In this document: piece by piece, positions 1-5,763 of the stretch
Layout: the number at the start of each line of letters is the position of its first letter
How positions within the stretch are numbered: the stretch's first letter is position 1
DNA from: QHXW01 sp041486185
Lineage (GTDB): Bacteria > Acidobacteriota > Terriglobia > Bryobacterales > Bryobacteraceae
DNA: 7,704 nucleotides
Assembly: GCA_041486185.1 (NCBI GenBank)
Contig: JBGPKX010000287.1
Span: 1 to 7,704 of the forward strand
Direction of reading: 5' to 3'
Notes under the pieces: generated by a model
Seen by the model: the letters and a program-made list of their open reading frames with translations, nothing else
Told to the model about the DNA's origin: nothing
Databases searched by the model: none
Made by a program: the position numbers and the translations under genes

Positions 1-628
1 CCAGATATTCCTCGTCGCTCACGCCATCGCTTAGATGGATGTCCACCGAAGATGTTGGCTTCCGCGCCGGGTAGTTGTTGTACTGGTGGATCGAAAGCGT
101 GAAGACCGAAGGATCGCCGGCGAAAATGGCGGCCGTGCCGTTGCCGTGGTGATTGTCGCAATCCACCACCATGGCACGCGTGATTTTTCCGTCGCGCTGC
201 AGCGCGCGAATGCCCACGGCAATGTCGTTGATGGCGCAAAAACCTTCGCCGTGATCCGGAAACGCGTGGTGAAATCCGCCGCCCACGTTGTAGGCGACGC
301 CCTGTTCGAGCGCCATCCGGGCCGCCAGGGTGGTGCCGCCCGCGGCGAGGCAGAACGCGCGGGCCATTTCCGGCGAATAGGGAATCTCGAGTTGCAGGAT
401 TTCCTCGTAGCTCAACTTGCCGGTCTTCAGGCGCTGGATCCAGCCGCGCTCGTGTACCAGCAGCAGATCGTCGTCGGGAGCGGGCTCAGGCGCGACGAAA
501 TCCTCCGGCGCGGCGAAGCCGTCGGCCAGCAGGCGCTCGCGGATCAGCCGGAACTTTTGCGAAGGGAAAACGTGATGGCCGAGATTGAGATCGTAGCCTT
601 CGTGATAAACCAGGTGAAAGGGCAGCAT
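1..628 (-). CDS. Histone deacetylase family protein (class IV-like), C-terminus outside window
   Basis: Zinc-dependent amidohydrolase of the arginase/deacetylase fold. The family removes acetyl or acyl groups from lysines, small molecules or polyamines. The 209 visible residues open MLPFHLVYHEGYDLNLGHHV. The active-site histidine pair is at 120-121 (GGGFHHAFPDHGEGFCAIND). The zinc-binding Asp and His are D158 and H160 in VVDCDNHHGNGT. The segment HQYNNYPARKP followed by SDEEYL resembles the class IV (HDAC11-like) branch rather than AcuC, but subclass placement is from memory of motifs. About 100 residues, including the last catalytic and zinc ligands, lie beyond the left edge. The ATG starts one base after the pta stop, so the two are almost certainly co-transcribed and probably translationally coupled. 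The substrate is not shown by the sequence. A protein-lysine deacetylase acting on acetate-metabolism enzymes, as AcuC does, is one inference. Confidence 0.93.
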   Translation of the reverse strand, partial: MLPFHLVYHEGYDLNLGHHVFPSQKFRLIRERLLADGFAAPEDFVAPEPAPDDDLLLVHERGWIQRLKTGKLSYEEILQLEIPYSPEMARAFCLAAGGTTLAARMALEQGVAYNVGGGFHHAFPDHGEGFCAINDIAVGIRALQRDGKITRAMVVDCDNHHGNGTAAIFAGDPSVFTLSIHQYNNYPARKPTSSVDIHLSDGVSDEEYL

Positions 629-629
629 T

Positions 630-1637
630 TCAGGCTCTCACCGGCGCCACGACTTCGGCCTGTATGGCGGTCAGGACGGCGGTGTGGAATACATCGTCGG
701 CGGAACAGCCGCGCGAGAGATCGTTGGCCGGCCTGGCGAGCCCCTGCAGCAACGGGCCAATGGCGGCCGCGCCGGCCAGCCGCTCCACCAGCTTGTATCC
801 GATATTGCCGGCGTTGAGATCGGGAAAGATAAGCGTGTTGGCGCGACCGGCGACAGCGGAGCCGGGGGCCTTCGCTTGAGCGACACCAGGGATCAGCGCG
901 GCGTCGAGTTGCAATTCGCCATCGATGTTGAGGCCCGGAGCGCGCTCGCGCACCAGCCGCAAAGTCTCTGTGATTTTCTCTACTTCAGCGTGCCGCCCGC
1001 TGCCCTTGGTGGAAAACGAAAGCAGGGCCACGACCGGCTCCGCGTCAATGATGCGCCGCGTGGTTTCCGCCGTCGCGATGGCGATTTCCGCGAGGTCGAG
1101 AGGCGAGGGATCGACCACAAGCGCACAGTCGGCGAACGCCAGCAGACCGTTGTGACCGAACGCGCGATTCTGAAGCGCCATGATGAACGCGCTCGATACC
1201 AGGTGGACGCCCGGAGCAGGGCCGATTGCGTGAAGAGCGGCGCGGGCGGTATCCGCGGTGGTGTTTGCCGCGCCGCCCACGCTGCCATCGGCATCGCCCG
1301 CCGCCACCATGAGCGCGGCGAAGTAGAGCGGCGTGCGCGCTGTCTCCCGCGCTTCGGCCTGCGTCACACCATTGGCTTTCCGGCGCTCGTAGAGCAGCGC
1401 GGCATATTTGGGTAATTGGGCACACGCCGCCGGATCGACGAACGTCACGCCCGGAAGCGACGACGCCGAGCCGCACCCGATCAGGATCGGCCGGACGATG
1501 CCTTCACGCGCCAGGCGCTCAGCCGCCGCCACTACGCGCGGGTCATGGCCTTCGGGAAACACAATGCGCTTATGAAGCGGCCGGGCACGGGCGATCAGGC
1601 CCGCCAGGAACGCCACGGCGGAATCGGGAGGGGGCAT
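630..1637 (-). CDS. pta: Phosphate acetyltransferase
   Basis: Interconverts acetyl-CoA plus phosphate with acetyl phosphate plus CoA in the cytoplasm, the first step of the Pta-AckA acetate route. The protein has 335 residues, the length of the short Pta form without the N-terminal regulatory domain of E. coli Pta. Family hallmarks are IVFPEGHDPRVV near 25-36, SFSTKGSGRH at 207-216, DGELQLDAAL at 239-248, LIFPDLNAGNIGYK at 269-282 and NDLSRG at 305-310. The last holds the Ser-Arg pair (S308, R309) that matches active-site residues of the Methanosarcina enzyme. The ATG at 1637 is chosen because the protein then begins shortly before the conserved core and a promoter fits just upstream. I see no strong Shine-Dalgarno sequence. 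No acetate kinase gene is in the window. The next gene, a deacetylase-family enzyme, follows after one base. Confidence 0.96.
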   Translation of the reverse strand: MPPPDSAVAFLAGLIARARPLHKRIVFPEGHDPRVVAAAERLAREGIVRPILIGCGSASSLPGVTFVDPAACAQLPKYAALLYERRKANGVTQAEARETARTPLYFAALMVAAGDADGSVGGAANTTADTARAALHAIGPAPGVHLVSSAFIMALQNRAFGHNGLLAFADCALVVDPSPLDLAEIAIATAETTRRIIDAEPVVALLSFSTKGSGRHAEVEKITETLRLVRERAPGLNIDGELQLDAALIPGVAQAKAPGSAVAGRANTLIFPDLNAGNIGYKLVERLAGAAAIGPLLQGLARPANDLSRGCSADDVFHTAVLTAIQAEVVAPVRA

Positions 1638-1649
1638 GTGGAGATTTCA

Positions 1650-1678
1650 ATGGTAGGACACGCATTCGTGCCTGTCCA
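1650..1678 (-). promoter_or_regulatory. Probable sigma-70-type promoter of pta
   Basis: Read on the minus strand there is TGGACA (complement of 1673-1678, 5 of 6 matches to TTGACA), a 17-base spacer, and TACCAT (complement of 1650-1655, 4 of 6 matches to TATAAT). The start site would fall near 1643, leaving an untranslated leader of only about six bases before the pta ATG. The -35 box lies inside one arm of an inverted repeat, so a repressor bound there could control it. This rests on pattern matching only. Confidence 0.5.
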
Positions 1679-1713
1679 TTAGCGGACGTTTGCACATGGG
1701 CCATGGACAGGCA
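1669..1713. repeat. 11-bp perfect inverted repeat (possible operator)
   Basis: TGCCTGTCCAT at 1669-1679 is the exact reverse complement of ATGGACAGGCA at 1703-1713, with 23 bases between the arms. The left arm covers the proposed -35 box of pta. A third copy of the core TGCCTGT is at 1818-1824, beside the start of the divergent gene. The long loop and lack of a T-run argue against an intrinsic terminator. An operator pair is the more natural reading, but chance cannot be excluded. Confidence 0.5.
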
Positions 1714-1823
1714 GGGCTGACGTATTCAGCAGTCGCGACACCACGGCTTCCAAGGCCCGGCGGTCAACTTGACGTTCTATGCCACCGGACCGTTCCACGC
1801 TTTCCCCGCAACGTGCGTGCCTG

Positions 1824-1829
1824 TAGAAT
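1824..1829 (+). promoter_or_regulatory. Candidate -10 box of the small exported-protein gene
   Basis: TAGAAT matches TATAAT at five of six positions and ends six bases before the ATG at 1836. Transcription would therefore begin at or next to the start codon, giving a leaderless or nearly leaderless message. I see no good -35 box at the expected distance. The box touches the last base of a TGCCTGT motif (1818-1824). Confidence 0.35.
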
Positions 1830-1835
1830 GGTCGC

Positions 1836-2192
1836 ATGAAGGACACGCAAATTAGGTGGTTTCTCGCCGCGTTTGTAGTTGTTCTTGGTGCTTCGGGGAT
1901 GCCGATTCCGAGTGCGCCGAGCGTCGTTATAAAGCCCAGTCGGAATATGGTCATTTCGATACCGCTGAACCCTGAGGGTGCTCCGTTCGTAGTGTACACA
2001 CGTATCACGACTCCGACGAGGCGCTTAATTGATGCCGCTGAGGATAACGAGGTGCGAAGTCAGACCTATTCCAGGACCACGACGGCACTCAAACCGGGAT
2101 CATATCGGCTTTCGACCGCGACCATCGATAAATTTGGCAAGCGTATTCGGTCGGAGGACATTCATTTCGATGTGCCTGCGAACCTGCAATAG
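1836..2192 (+). CDS. Small probable exported protein, unknown function
   Basis: This 118-residue protein is not recognised. It starts MKDTQIRW and then has a hydrophobic stretch at about 9-22 (FLAAFVVVLGASGM) followed by PIPSAPS, which looks like an N-terminal signal peptide with cleavage around residues 26-28. The mature part is rich in Thr, Ser and alternating hydrophobic residues. It has beta-strand-like runs (MVISIPL, FVVYTRI, GSYRLSTATI, DIHFDV), suggesting a small beta-sandwich. That fold is inferred, not recognised. Third codon positions are visibly richer in A and T than in the neighbouring genes, which may mean relaxed selection or recent acquisition. It stands alone, divergent from pta and convergent with the AI-2E-family gene. 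The 31 bases to that gene's stop show no clear hairpin. No Shine-Dalgarno sequence precedes the ATG. Confidence 0.6.
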   Translation: MKDTQIRWFLAAFVVVLGASGMPIPSAPSVVIKPSRNMVISIPLNPEGAPFVVYTRITTPTRRLIDAAEDNEVRSQTYSRTTTALKPGSYRLSTATIDKFGKRIRSEDIHFDVPANLQ

Positions 2193-2223
2193 TTCTGCAC
2201 GGAGGGCGGCGGGATCGGACGGC

Positions 2224-3414
2224 TCAATCGCCTAAGAATTTGCCGAAGCGGCGCAATCCCCTGACGTTGTCGCACACGGCTTTGATGGCCGCGGTAAGCG
2301 GGATAGCCAGCAGCAGACCAGCGGCGTCCCAAAGAAAGCCCCACACCATCAGCGCAAACGTCACGGCCAGCGGGTTCAAATGCACGCGCGATCCGACGAT
2401 CTTGGGATAGAGCAGGTTCATGGCGATGAGGTGCAGCATCGCGATCACGAAGATAATGATCAGAAAGATGCCCAGCGGGCTGCCGCCGGCAATGGCCACG
2501 ATCGCCGGAGGAATCAGCGCCAGCGGCAGACCGACGTAAGGAACCAGGCTCAAGAAGCCGCTGACGGGGCCGGCCAGCAGTGGATACGGCAGGTGGATCA
2601 TCCAAAATATGAGCGAACTCAGCACGGCCAGCAGTATACCCAGCACGAAGTTGCCCACCACGAAGCCGCGCACCATGTCGCCGATCCCTTGCAGGCTGCG
2701 CGCCGCCGCCACGCGGTCCTCGCCTTCGAAAAACTGCAGAAAGCTGCGGTGAATGTGATCGCGCCAGCTCAGCATGAAATACACCAGAAACGGCACGAAG
2801 GAAGCCATTAGCAGCATCTGGTACAGCGAGCTGATGCGCTCATACAGCATTTCGCTGAGCTGTTTTTGCTCTTCATGGATGCGGACTTCCGGGATGATCA
2901 CCGGGAAACCAGGCGGCAGGCCCAGAGGTTGCGCGCCCAAGTCCTGATTCTTCTTGCGCCGTGACGTCTGCTGGGGCGGTGGAGGCGCGGGCGGGACCCC
3001 TTGCCGGCGCGCCGGCACGATCAAACGGTAGGTGGAGTTTTCCAACTCGTCGATCTTGTGCCGCGCGCCTTCCACCACGTCATTGATGCGCTGGCTGAAG
3101 CGCGGCATCTCCTCCCAAAGACCGGCGATTTGGGTATACGCGCCCAGCCCTCCCAGATACAACAGCATCAGCGCCATGCTGCACACCACGAAGCTGGCCA
3201 CGCTGCGCGGAAAGCGGAAGCGCATCAGCAATCCGACGAACGGCTCGAGAATAAACGCAATGATGACCGCGACGATCGAAGTGATGAAGAAGATGCGCGC
3301 CCAGTAAAGCAGGGCTACGATCACGCCCAGTGCGATGACGGGATTCGCCAGGACACGCAGTTCCTGAGACTTCAGCAGTTCCTGGCCTTTCAAAGGCCGC
3401 GTGAGGATGGCCAC
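2224..3414 (-). CDS. AI-2E/PerM-family membrane protein
   Basis: Integral inner-membrane protein of the AI-2E transporter (TqsA/YdiK/PerM) superfamily. Members are reported to export autoinducer-2 or act as sodium/proton antiporters, so the substrate here is open. At 396 residues it has a normal length. Hydrophobic segments lie at about 24-38, 41-63, 71-97, 198-216, 249-274, 278-304, 312-336 and 348-376. The family-typical C-terminal motifs are visible: VPYVGLPLALIPP near 291-303, LLYPKIVGSRVHLNPL at 334-349, and WGFLWDAAGLLLAIPLTAAIK near 358-378. The soluble stretch between the second and third hydrophobic clusters contains an unusual Pro-rich, basic linker at about 135-171 (VPPAPPPPQQTSRRKK). 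The start is GTG, the only standard start codon between the upstream in-frame TAG and the conserved region. A purine-rich GAGGGAGAG lies somewhat far upstream as a possible ribosome site. Confidence 0.92.
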   Translation of the reverse strand: MAILTRPLKGQELLKSQELRVLANPVIALGVIVALLYWARIFFITSIVAVIIAFILEPFVGLLMRFRFPRSVASFVVCSMALMLLYLGGLGAYTQIAGLWEEMPRFSQRINDVVEGARHKIDELENSTYRLIVPARRQGVPPAPPPPQQTSRRKKNQDLGAQPLGLPPGFPVIIPEVRIHEEQKQLSEMLYERISSLYQMLLMASFVPFLVYFMLSWRDHIHRSFLQFFEGEDRVAAARSLQGIGDMVRGFVVGNFVLGILLAVLSSLIFWMIHLPYPLLAGPVSGFLSLVPYVGLPLALIPPAIVAIAGGSPLGIFLIIIFVIAMLHLIAMNLLYPKIVGSRVHLNPLAVTFALMVWGFLWDAAGLLLAIPLTAAIKAVCDNVRGLRRFGKFLGD

Positions 3415-3454
3415 GGTGGCGACGGCTCTCCCTCGAATCTACCATGTAGCTGCC

Positions 3455-3460
3455 TATAAT
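3455..3460 (+). promoter_or_regulatory. Candidate -10 box of the yqgF-mltG operon
   Basis: A perfect TATAAT lies in the 118-bp divergent region between the AI-2E-family gene and yqgF. Any -35 box is weak (TCGAAT at 3433-3438, 16 bases upstream). Transcription would start near 3467 and give a leader of about 65 bases before the yqgF ATG. Confidence 0.45.
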
Positions 3461-3532
3461 GAAATTGCGCATGCCCCGTCACTGGACAGCCGTTGAGGCG
3501 CTTCCCGCGAGCTTCGCCGAATTCGACTGCAA

Positions 3533-3976
3533 ATGAGCCCCACTGGCCGCGTTCTGGCGCTCGACCTGGGAAAGAAGCGCATTGGTCTGGCCATCAGTGA
3601 TGGACTGGGCATCACGGCGCAGGGGCTGCCCACGCTCGCGCGCATCAATAAGCGCGCCGACCTGGCGGCGCTGGGGAGGCTGATCAAAGAGCGCGGCGTC
3701 ACGCAAATTCTGATGGGCAATCCGCTGCATATGAGCGGCCGGGAGAGCCGGCAATCCGAGTGGACGCAGCAGTTCGCCGGCGACCTGAAAAAACACACCG
3801 GTCTTCCGGTGAAGATGTGGGACGAGCGCCTCACGAGCGTGGAAGCGTCGCGCGTGCTGCGCGCGAGCGGCATTGGGATCGAGAAGCGCGCCCGGGCGGT
3901 GGACCAGCTCTCGGCCGTGATCCTGTTGCAAAGCTATCTCGATTCGGCCAGCGCCCGGGCAGGTGAGGAGCGGTGA
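3533..3976 (+). CDS. yqgF: YqgF/RuvX family putative pre-16S rRNA nuclease
   Basis: RNase H-fold protein of the YqgF/RuvX family. It is implicated in 5' maturation of 16S rRNA and was earlier predicted to be a Holliday junction resolvase. At 147 residues it has the family's usual length. The three acidic active-site regions are present: D11 in VLALDLGKKRIGLAISD, E98 in MWDERLTSVEA, and D124 in AVDQLSAVILLQSYLD. The conserved GNPLHMSG loop is at 62-69. The ATG at 3533 is the first standard start after an in-frame stop at 3494-3496, although no clear Shine-Dalgarno sequence precedes it. Its TGA overlaps the GTG of mltG, so the two genes are read as one operon, an arrangement common for yqgF and mltG in other bacteria. 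Confidence 0.95.
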   Translation: MSPTGRVLALDLGKKRIGLAISDGLGITAQGLPTLARINKRADLAALGRLIKERGVTQILMGNPLHMSGRESRQSEWTQQFAGDLKKHTGLPVKMWDERLTSVEASRVLRASGIGIEKRARAVDQLSAVILLQSYLDSASARAGEER

Positions 3977-5025
3977 AGCTGCTTCGGCGGCTGGGCGCGC
4001 TGGCGCTCGTCGCGGCGCTGGGCGCGGGTTATGTCGCGTATGAATTGAACCGCCCTTACGCGGCGTTTGGCGAAGAGACTTTTGTCGATTTCCCCAAAGG
4101 CACCAATACGGCGGGCATGGCGCATTTGCTTGCGGATGCGGGCGTGATCCCGCATGCCTGGGACTTCCTTGCGGCACGCGCCTTATTCCCCCGACGCAAG
4201 CTAAAGGCCGGCGAATATCGCTTCGCCCAGCCGGCTTCGGTTCTCGAAATCTACGATCGCCTGGCGCGCGGCGATGTGTTTTATTACGCGTTCGTAGTGC
4301 CCGAAGGCCAGAACATATTCGACATAGCGGCCGCGGCGGAGAAACTGAAGCTGTTTCCGGCGTCGGATTTTCTGCGCGCGGCGCGCGACCCTTCGCCGAT
4401 CCGCGATCTGGATCCGGCCGCGCCCACGCTCGAGGGATACCTGTTTCCCAGCACCTATTATCTTGTCCGTCACATTACGCCGGCGCGCCTGTGCCAGTTG
4501 ATGACGGCGCAATTCCGCGAGGTCTGGAAACAGCTTGGCGCGCCGGCAAAAGTTCACGACACCGTCACGCTGGCCTCGCTGGTCGAACGCGAAGCGCGGT
4601 ACCCCGCGGATCGGCCGCTGATCTCGTCGGTGTTCCACAACCGCATGAAGATCGGGATGAAACTGGATTGCGATCCGACCACGATCTACGCGGCGCTGAT
4701 CGAGGGCCGCTACACCGGCGTCATTCACCAATCCGACCTGGCCAGCATGAACCGGTACAATACTTACCGCCACGCGGGTCTGCCGCCCGGCCCCATCGGC
4801 AACCCGGGGAAGGATTCGCTGGCCGCGGCCCTGCGTCCGGCCGAGACGGATTATCTATACTTCGTGTTGCGGCCGAACGGATCGGGCGCGCATAATTTCT
4901 CCAAGAGCATTGCCGAGCATCTCGCCGCCACCGCCCAATATCGCCGTGCCAGCCAGCGGGAACAAATCGAAGAAAAGGCGCCTCAGCGAGTATCTCGGCG
5001 AAAGAAATCTCACCGCGATAACTGA
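3973..5025 (+). CDS. mltG: Endolytic murein transglycosylase MltG
   Basis: Inner-membrane lytic transglycosylase that cleaves nascent glycan strands internally and so acts as a terminator of peptidoglycan polymerisation. The 350 residues begin with a membrane anchor (about 7-23, LGALALVAALGAGYVAY). A LysM-like region follows (about 36-110), then the YceG/MltG catalytic domain from about 150. The catalytic glutamate is expected at E205 in TLASLVEREARYPADR. Other conserved blocks are SSVFHNRMKIGMKLDCDPT at 218-236, MNRYNTYRHAGLPPGPIGNPG at 259-279, and YLYFVLRPNGSGAHNFSKSIAEH at 294-316. The C-terminal 30 residues are basic and not conserved. The GTG start overlaps the yqgF stop and is preceded by GAGGAG at 3965-3970, only two bases away, which points to translational coupling. 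The 3' end overlaps the next reading frame. Confidence 0.95.
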   Translation: MKLLRRLGALALVAALGAGYVAYELNRPYAAFGEETFVDFPKGTNTAGMAHLLADAGVIPHAWDFLAARALFPRRKLKAGEYRFAQPASVLEIYDRLARGDVFYYAFVVPEGQNIFDIAAAAEKLKLFPASDFLRAARDPSPIRDLDPAAPTLEGYLFPSTYYLVRHITPARLCQLMTAQFREVWKQLGAPAKVHDTVTLASLVEREARYPADRPLISSVFHNRMKIGMKLDCDPTTIYAALIEGRYTGVIHQSDLASMNRYNTYRHAGLPPGPIGNPGKDSLAAALRPAETDYLYFVLRPNGSGAHNFSKSIAEHLAATAQYRRASQREQIEEKAPQRVSRRKKSHRDN

Positions 5026-5407
5026 GCGCGAGTGGCACGAACTGGTCGGGCAGCTTGCGCCCATATCGGAGAGCTATCTTCACCGGCTGCTCACCGAGAC
5101 CGGAATTCCAGTCGAGCAGCCGTTCGGAGGCGTGCGTCAAAGAGACTTCGCCGAGCTGGAGCAGTCCCTGCTCGAAATGGAAGAGGCGTACGCGCGCGCC
5201 AGCCAGACGAGCGACCGGGCGCGCGCGCAGCAATGCCGCAACACCGTCATCCAAGCCAAAGATCACGCCCGGCTGGCGGCGCGCAGTCCGAAAACGTCCC
5301 CTGAGAAGAAGCGTCAAAAGGAAGAAATGGTCCAGTGGATGATCGTCTGGCTGGAGAACCCCGGAATCTTCCCCGCGTGGGTCAAACTTCGAAAAATGAA
5401 AATGTGA
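4910..5407 (+). CDS. Unknown protein overlapping the 3' end of mltG
   Basis: The product is not recognised. The frame codes for 165 residues from a TTG at 4910, overlapping mltG by 116 bases in a different frame. A GTG at 4946 is an alternative start and would give 153 residues. No standard start codon lies between 4946 and the mltG stop at 5025, so at least about 80 bases of overlap seem required unless CTG is used later. The protein is soluble, with no membrane segment. It has a Pro/Ser-rich, basic N-terminus (PPPPNIAVPASGNKSKKRR), a probable helical domain at about 25-110 with an acidic coiled-coil-like part (LEQSLLEMEEAYARA), then a basic linker (SPEKKRQKEEM) and a tryptophan-containing end (VQWMIVWLENPGIFPAWVK). 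The high-GC third-position bias continues past the mltG stop and the frame ends just before a hairpin, so it is probably a real third gene of the operon. Confidence 0.65.
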   Translation: MPSISPPPPNIAVPASGNKSKKRRLSEYLGERNLTAITEREWHELVGQLAPISESYLHRLLTETGIPVEQPFGGVRQRDFAELEQSLLEMEEAYARASQTSDRARAQQCRNTVIQAKDHARLAARSPKTSPEKKRQKEEMVQWMIVWLENPGIFPAWVKLRKMKM

Positions 5408-5410
5408 AAG

Positions 5411-5430
5411 GAACAGGCGAGCGCCTGTTC
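5411..5430. terminator. Stem-loop between convergent genes, possible bidirectional terminator
   Basis: GAACAGGC and GCCTGTTC form a perfect 8-bp GC-containing stem (9 bp if the inner G-C pair is counted) around a very short loop. The hairpin sits between the stop of the unknown gene at 5407 and the stop of trxA at 5434, both of which read into it. The minus strand beyond the stem is moderately T-rich, the plus strand is not, so termination of the glgA-trxA message is better supported. Confidence 0.6.
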
Positions 5431-5433
5431 CAG

Positions 5434-5763
5434 CTAGACGTGCGGGTCCAGCATCTTCTGGACTTCGGCTTTACCGACCGCGCCCACTCGCTGCTCGACC
5501 ACCTGGCCGCCCTTGAAAAGCAGCAGCGTGGGAATGCCGCGAACGTTGTAGCGCATGGCCGTCTGGCCGTTATCGTCTACGTTTAATTTGCCGACCTTCG
5601 CCTTGCCAGCATATTCCGACGCGATCGTGTCGATGGTGGGACCCATCTGCCGGCAGGGGCCGCACCACTCGGCCCAGAAATCCACCAGCACGGGCTCCGG
5701 CGACTTGAGTACGTCGCTGTCGAACGCCGAATCGGTAAAGGTCAAGGTGTTGTTACCTGCCAT
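5434..5763 (-). CDS. trxA: Thioredoxin
   Basis: Cytoplasmic dithiol-disulfide oxidoreductase that reduces protein disulfides using electrons from thioredoxin reductase. Its 109 residues are the classic single-domain length. The active site WCGPC is at 33-37, preceded by VLVDFWAEW with the buried aspartate D28. The cis-proline P78 is in VRGIPTLLLF, and GGQVVEQRVGAVGKAEVQKML forms the C-terminal strand and helix. The ATG at 5763 lies inside the last codons of glgA, so the genes overlap by 11 bases and trxA is probably translated by ribosomes finishing glgA. The GGGGGT just upstream may serve as a weak ribosome site. No cysteines other than the active-site pair are visible. Confidence 0.96.
   Translation of the reverse strand: MAGNNTLTFTDSAFDSDVLKSPEPVLVDFWAEWCGPCRQMGPTIDTIASEYAGKAKVGKLNVDDNGQTAMRYNVRGIPTLLLFKGGQVVEQRVGAVGKAEVQKMLDPHV

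Noticed and set aside
35..1415. Long plus-strand open frames (260 and 243 codons) across the deacetylase and pta genes
   Set aside because: They are antisense shadows of high-GC genes. Their products are Arg/Gln/His-rich without any family motif, whereas the minus-strand frames give clear HDAC and Pta proteins.
1763..1773. GTCAA-C-TTGAC palindrome containing a TTGACG -35-like box for the exported-protein gene
   Set aside because: No matching -10 box lies 16-18 bases downstream, and a short palindrome alone is common by chance, so it was not listed as a promoter or operator.
3479..4773. Minus-strand frames of 232, 139 and 190 codons opposite yqgF and mltG
   Set aside because: The complete and motif-rich YqgF and MltG proteins are on the other strand. 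The antisense products show no recognisable domain and have the skewed composition of high-GC shadows.
4910..5025. Programmed ribosomal frameshift fusing MltG to the downstream protein
   Set aside because: The downstream frame is +1 relative to mltG, and I see no convincing slippery heptamer with a downstream structure. A separate start within mltG is simpler.
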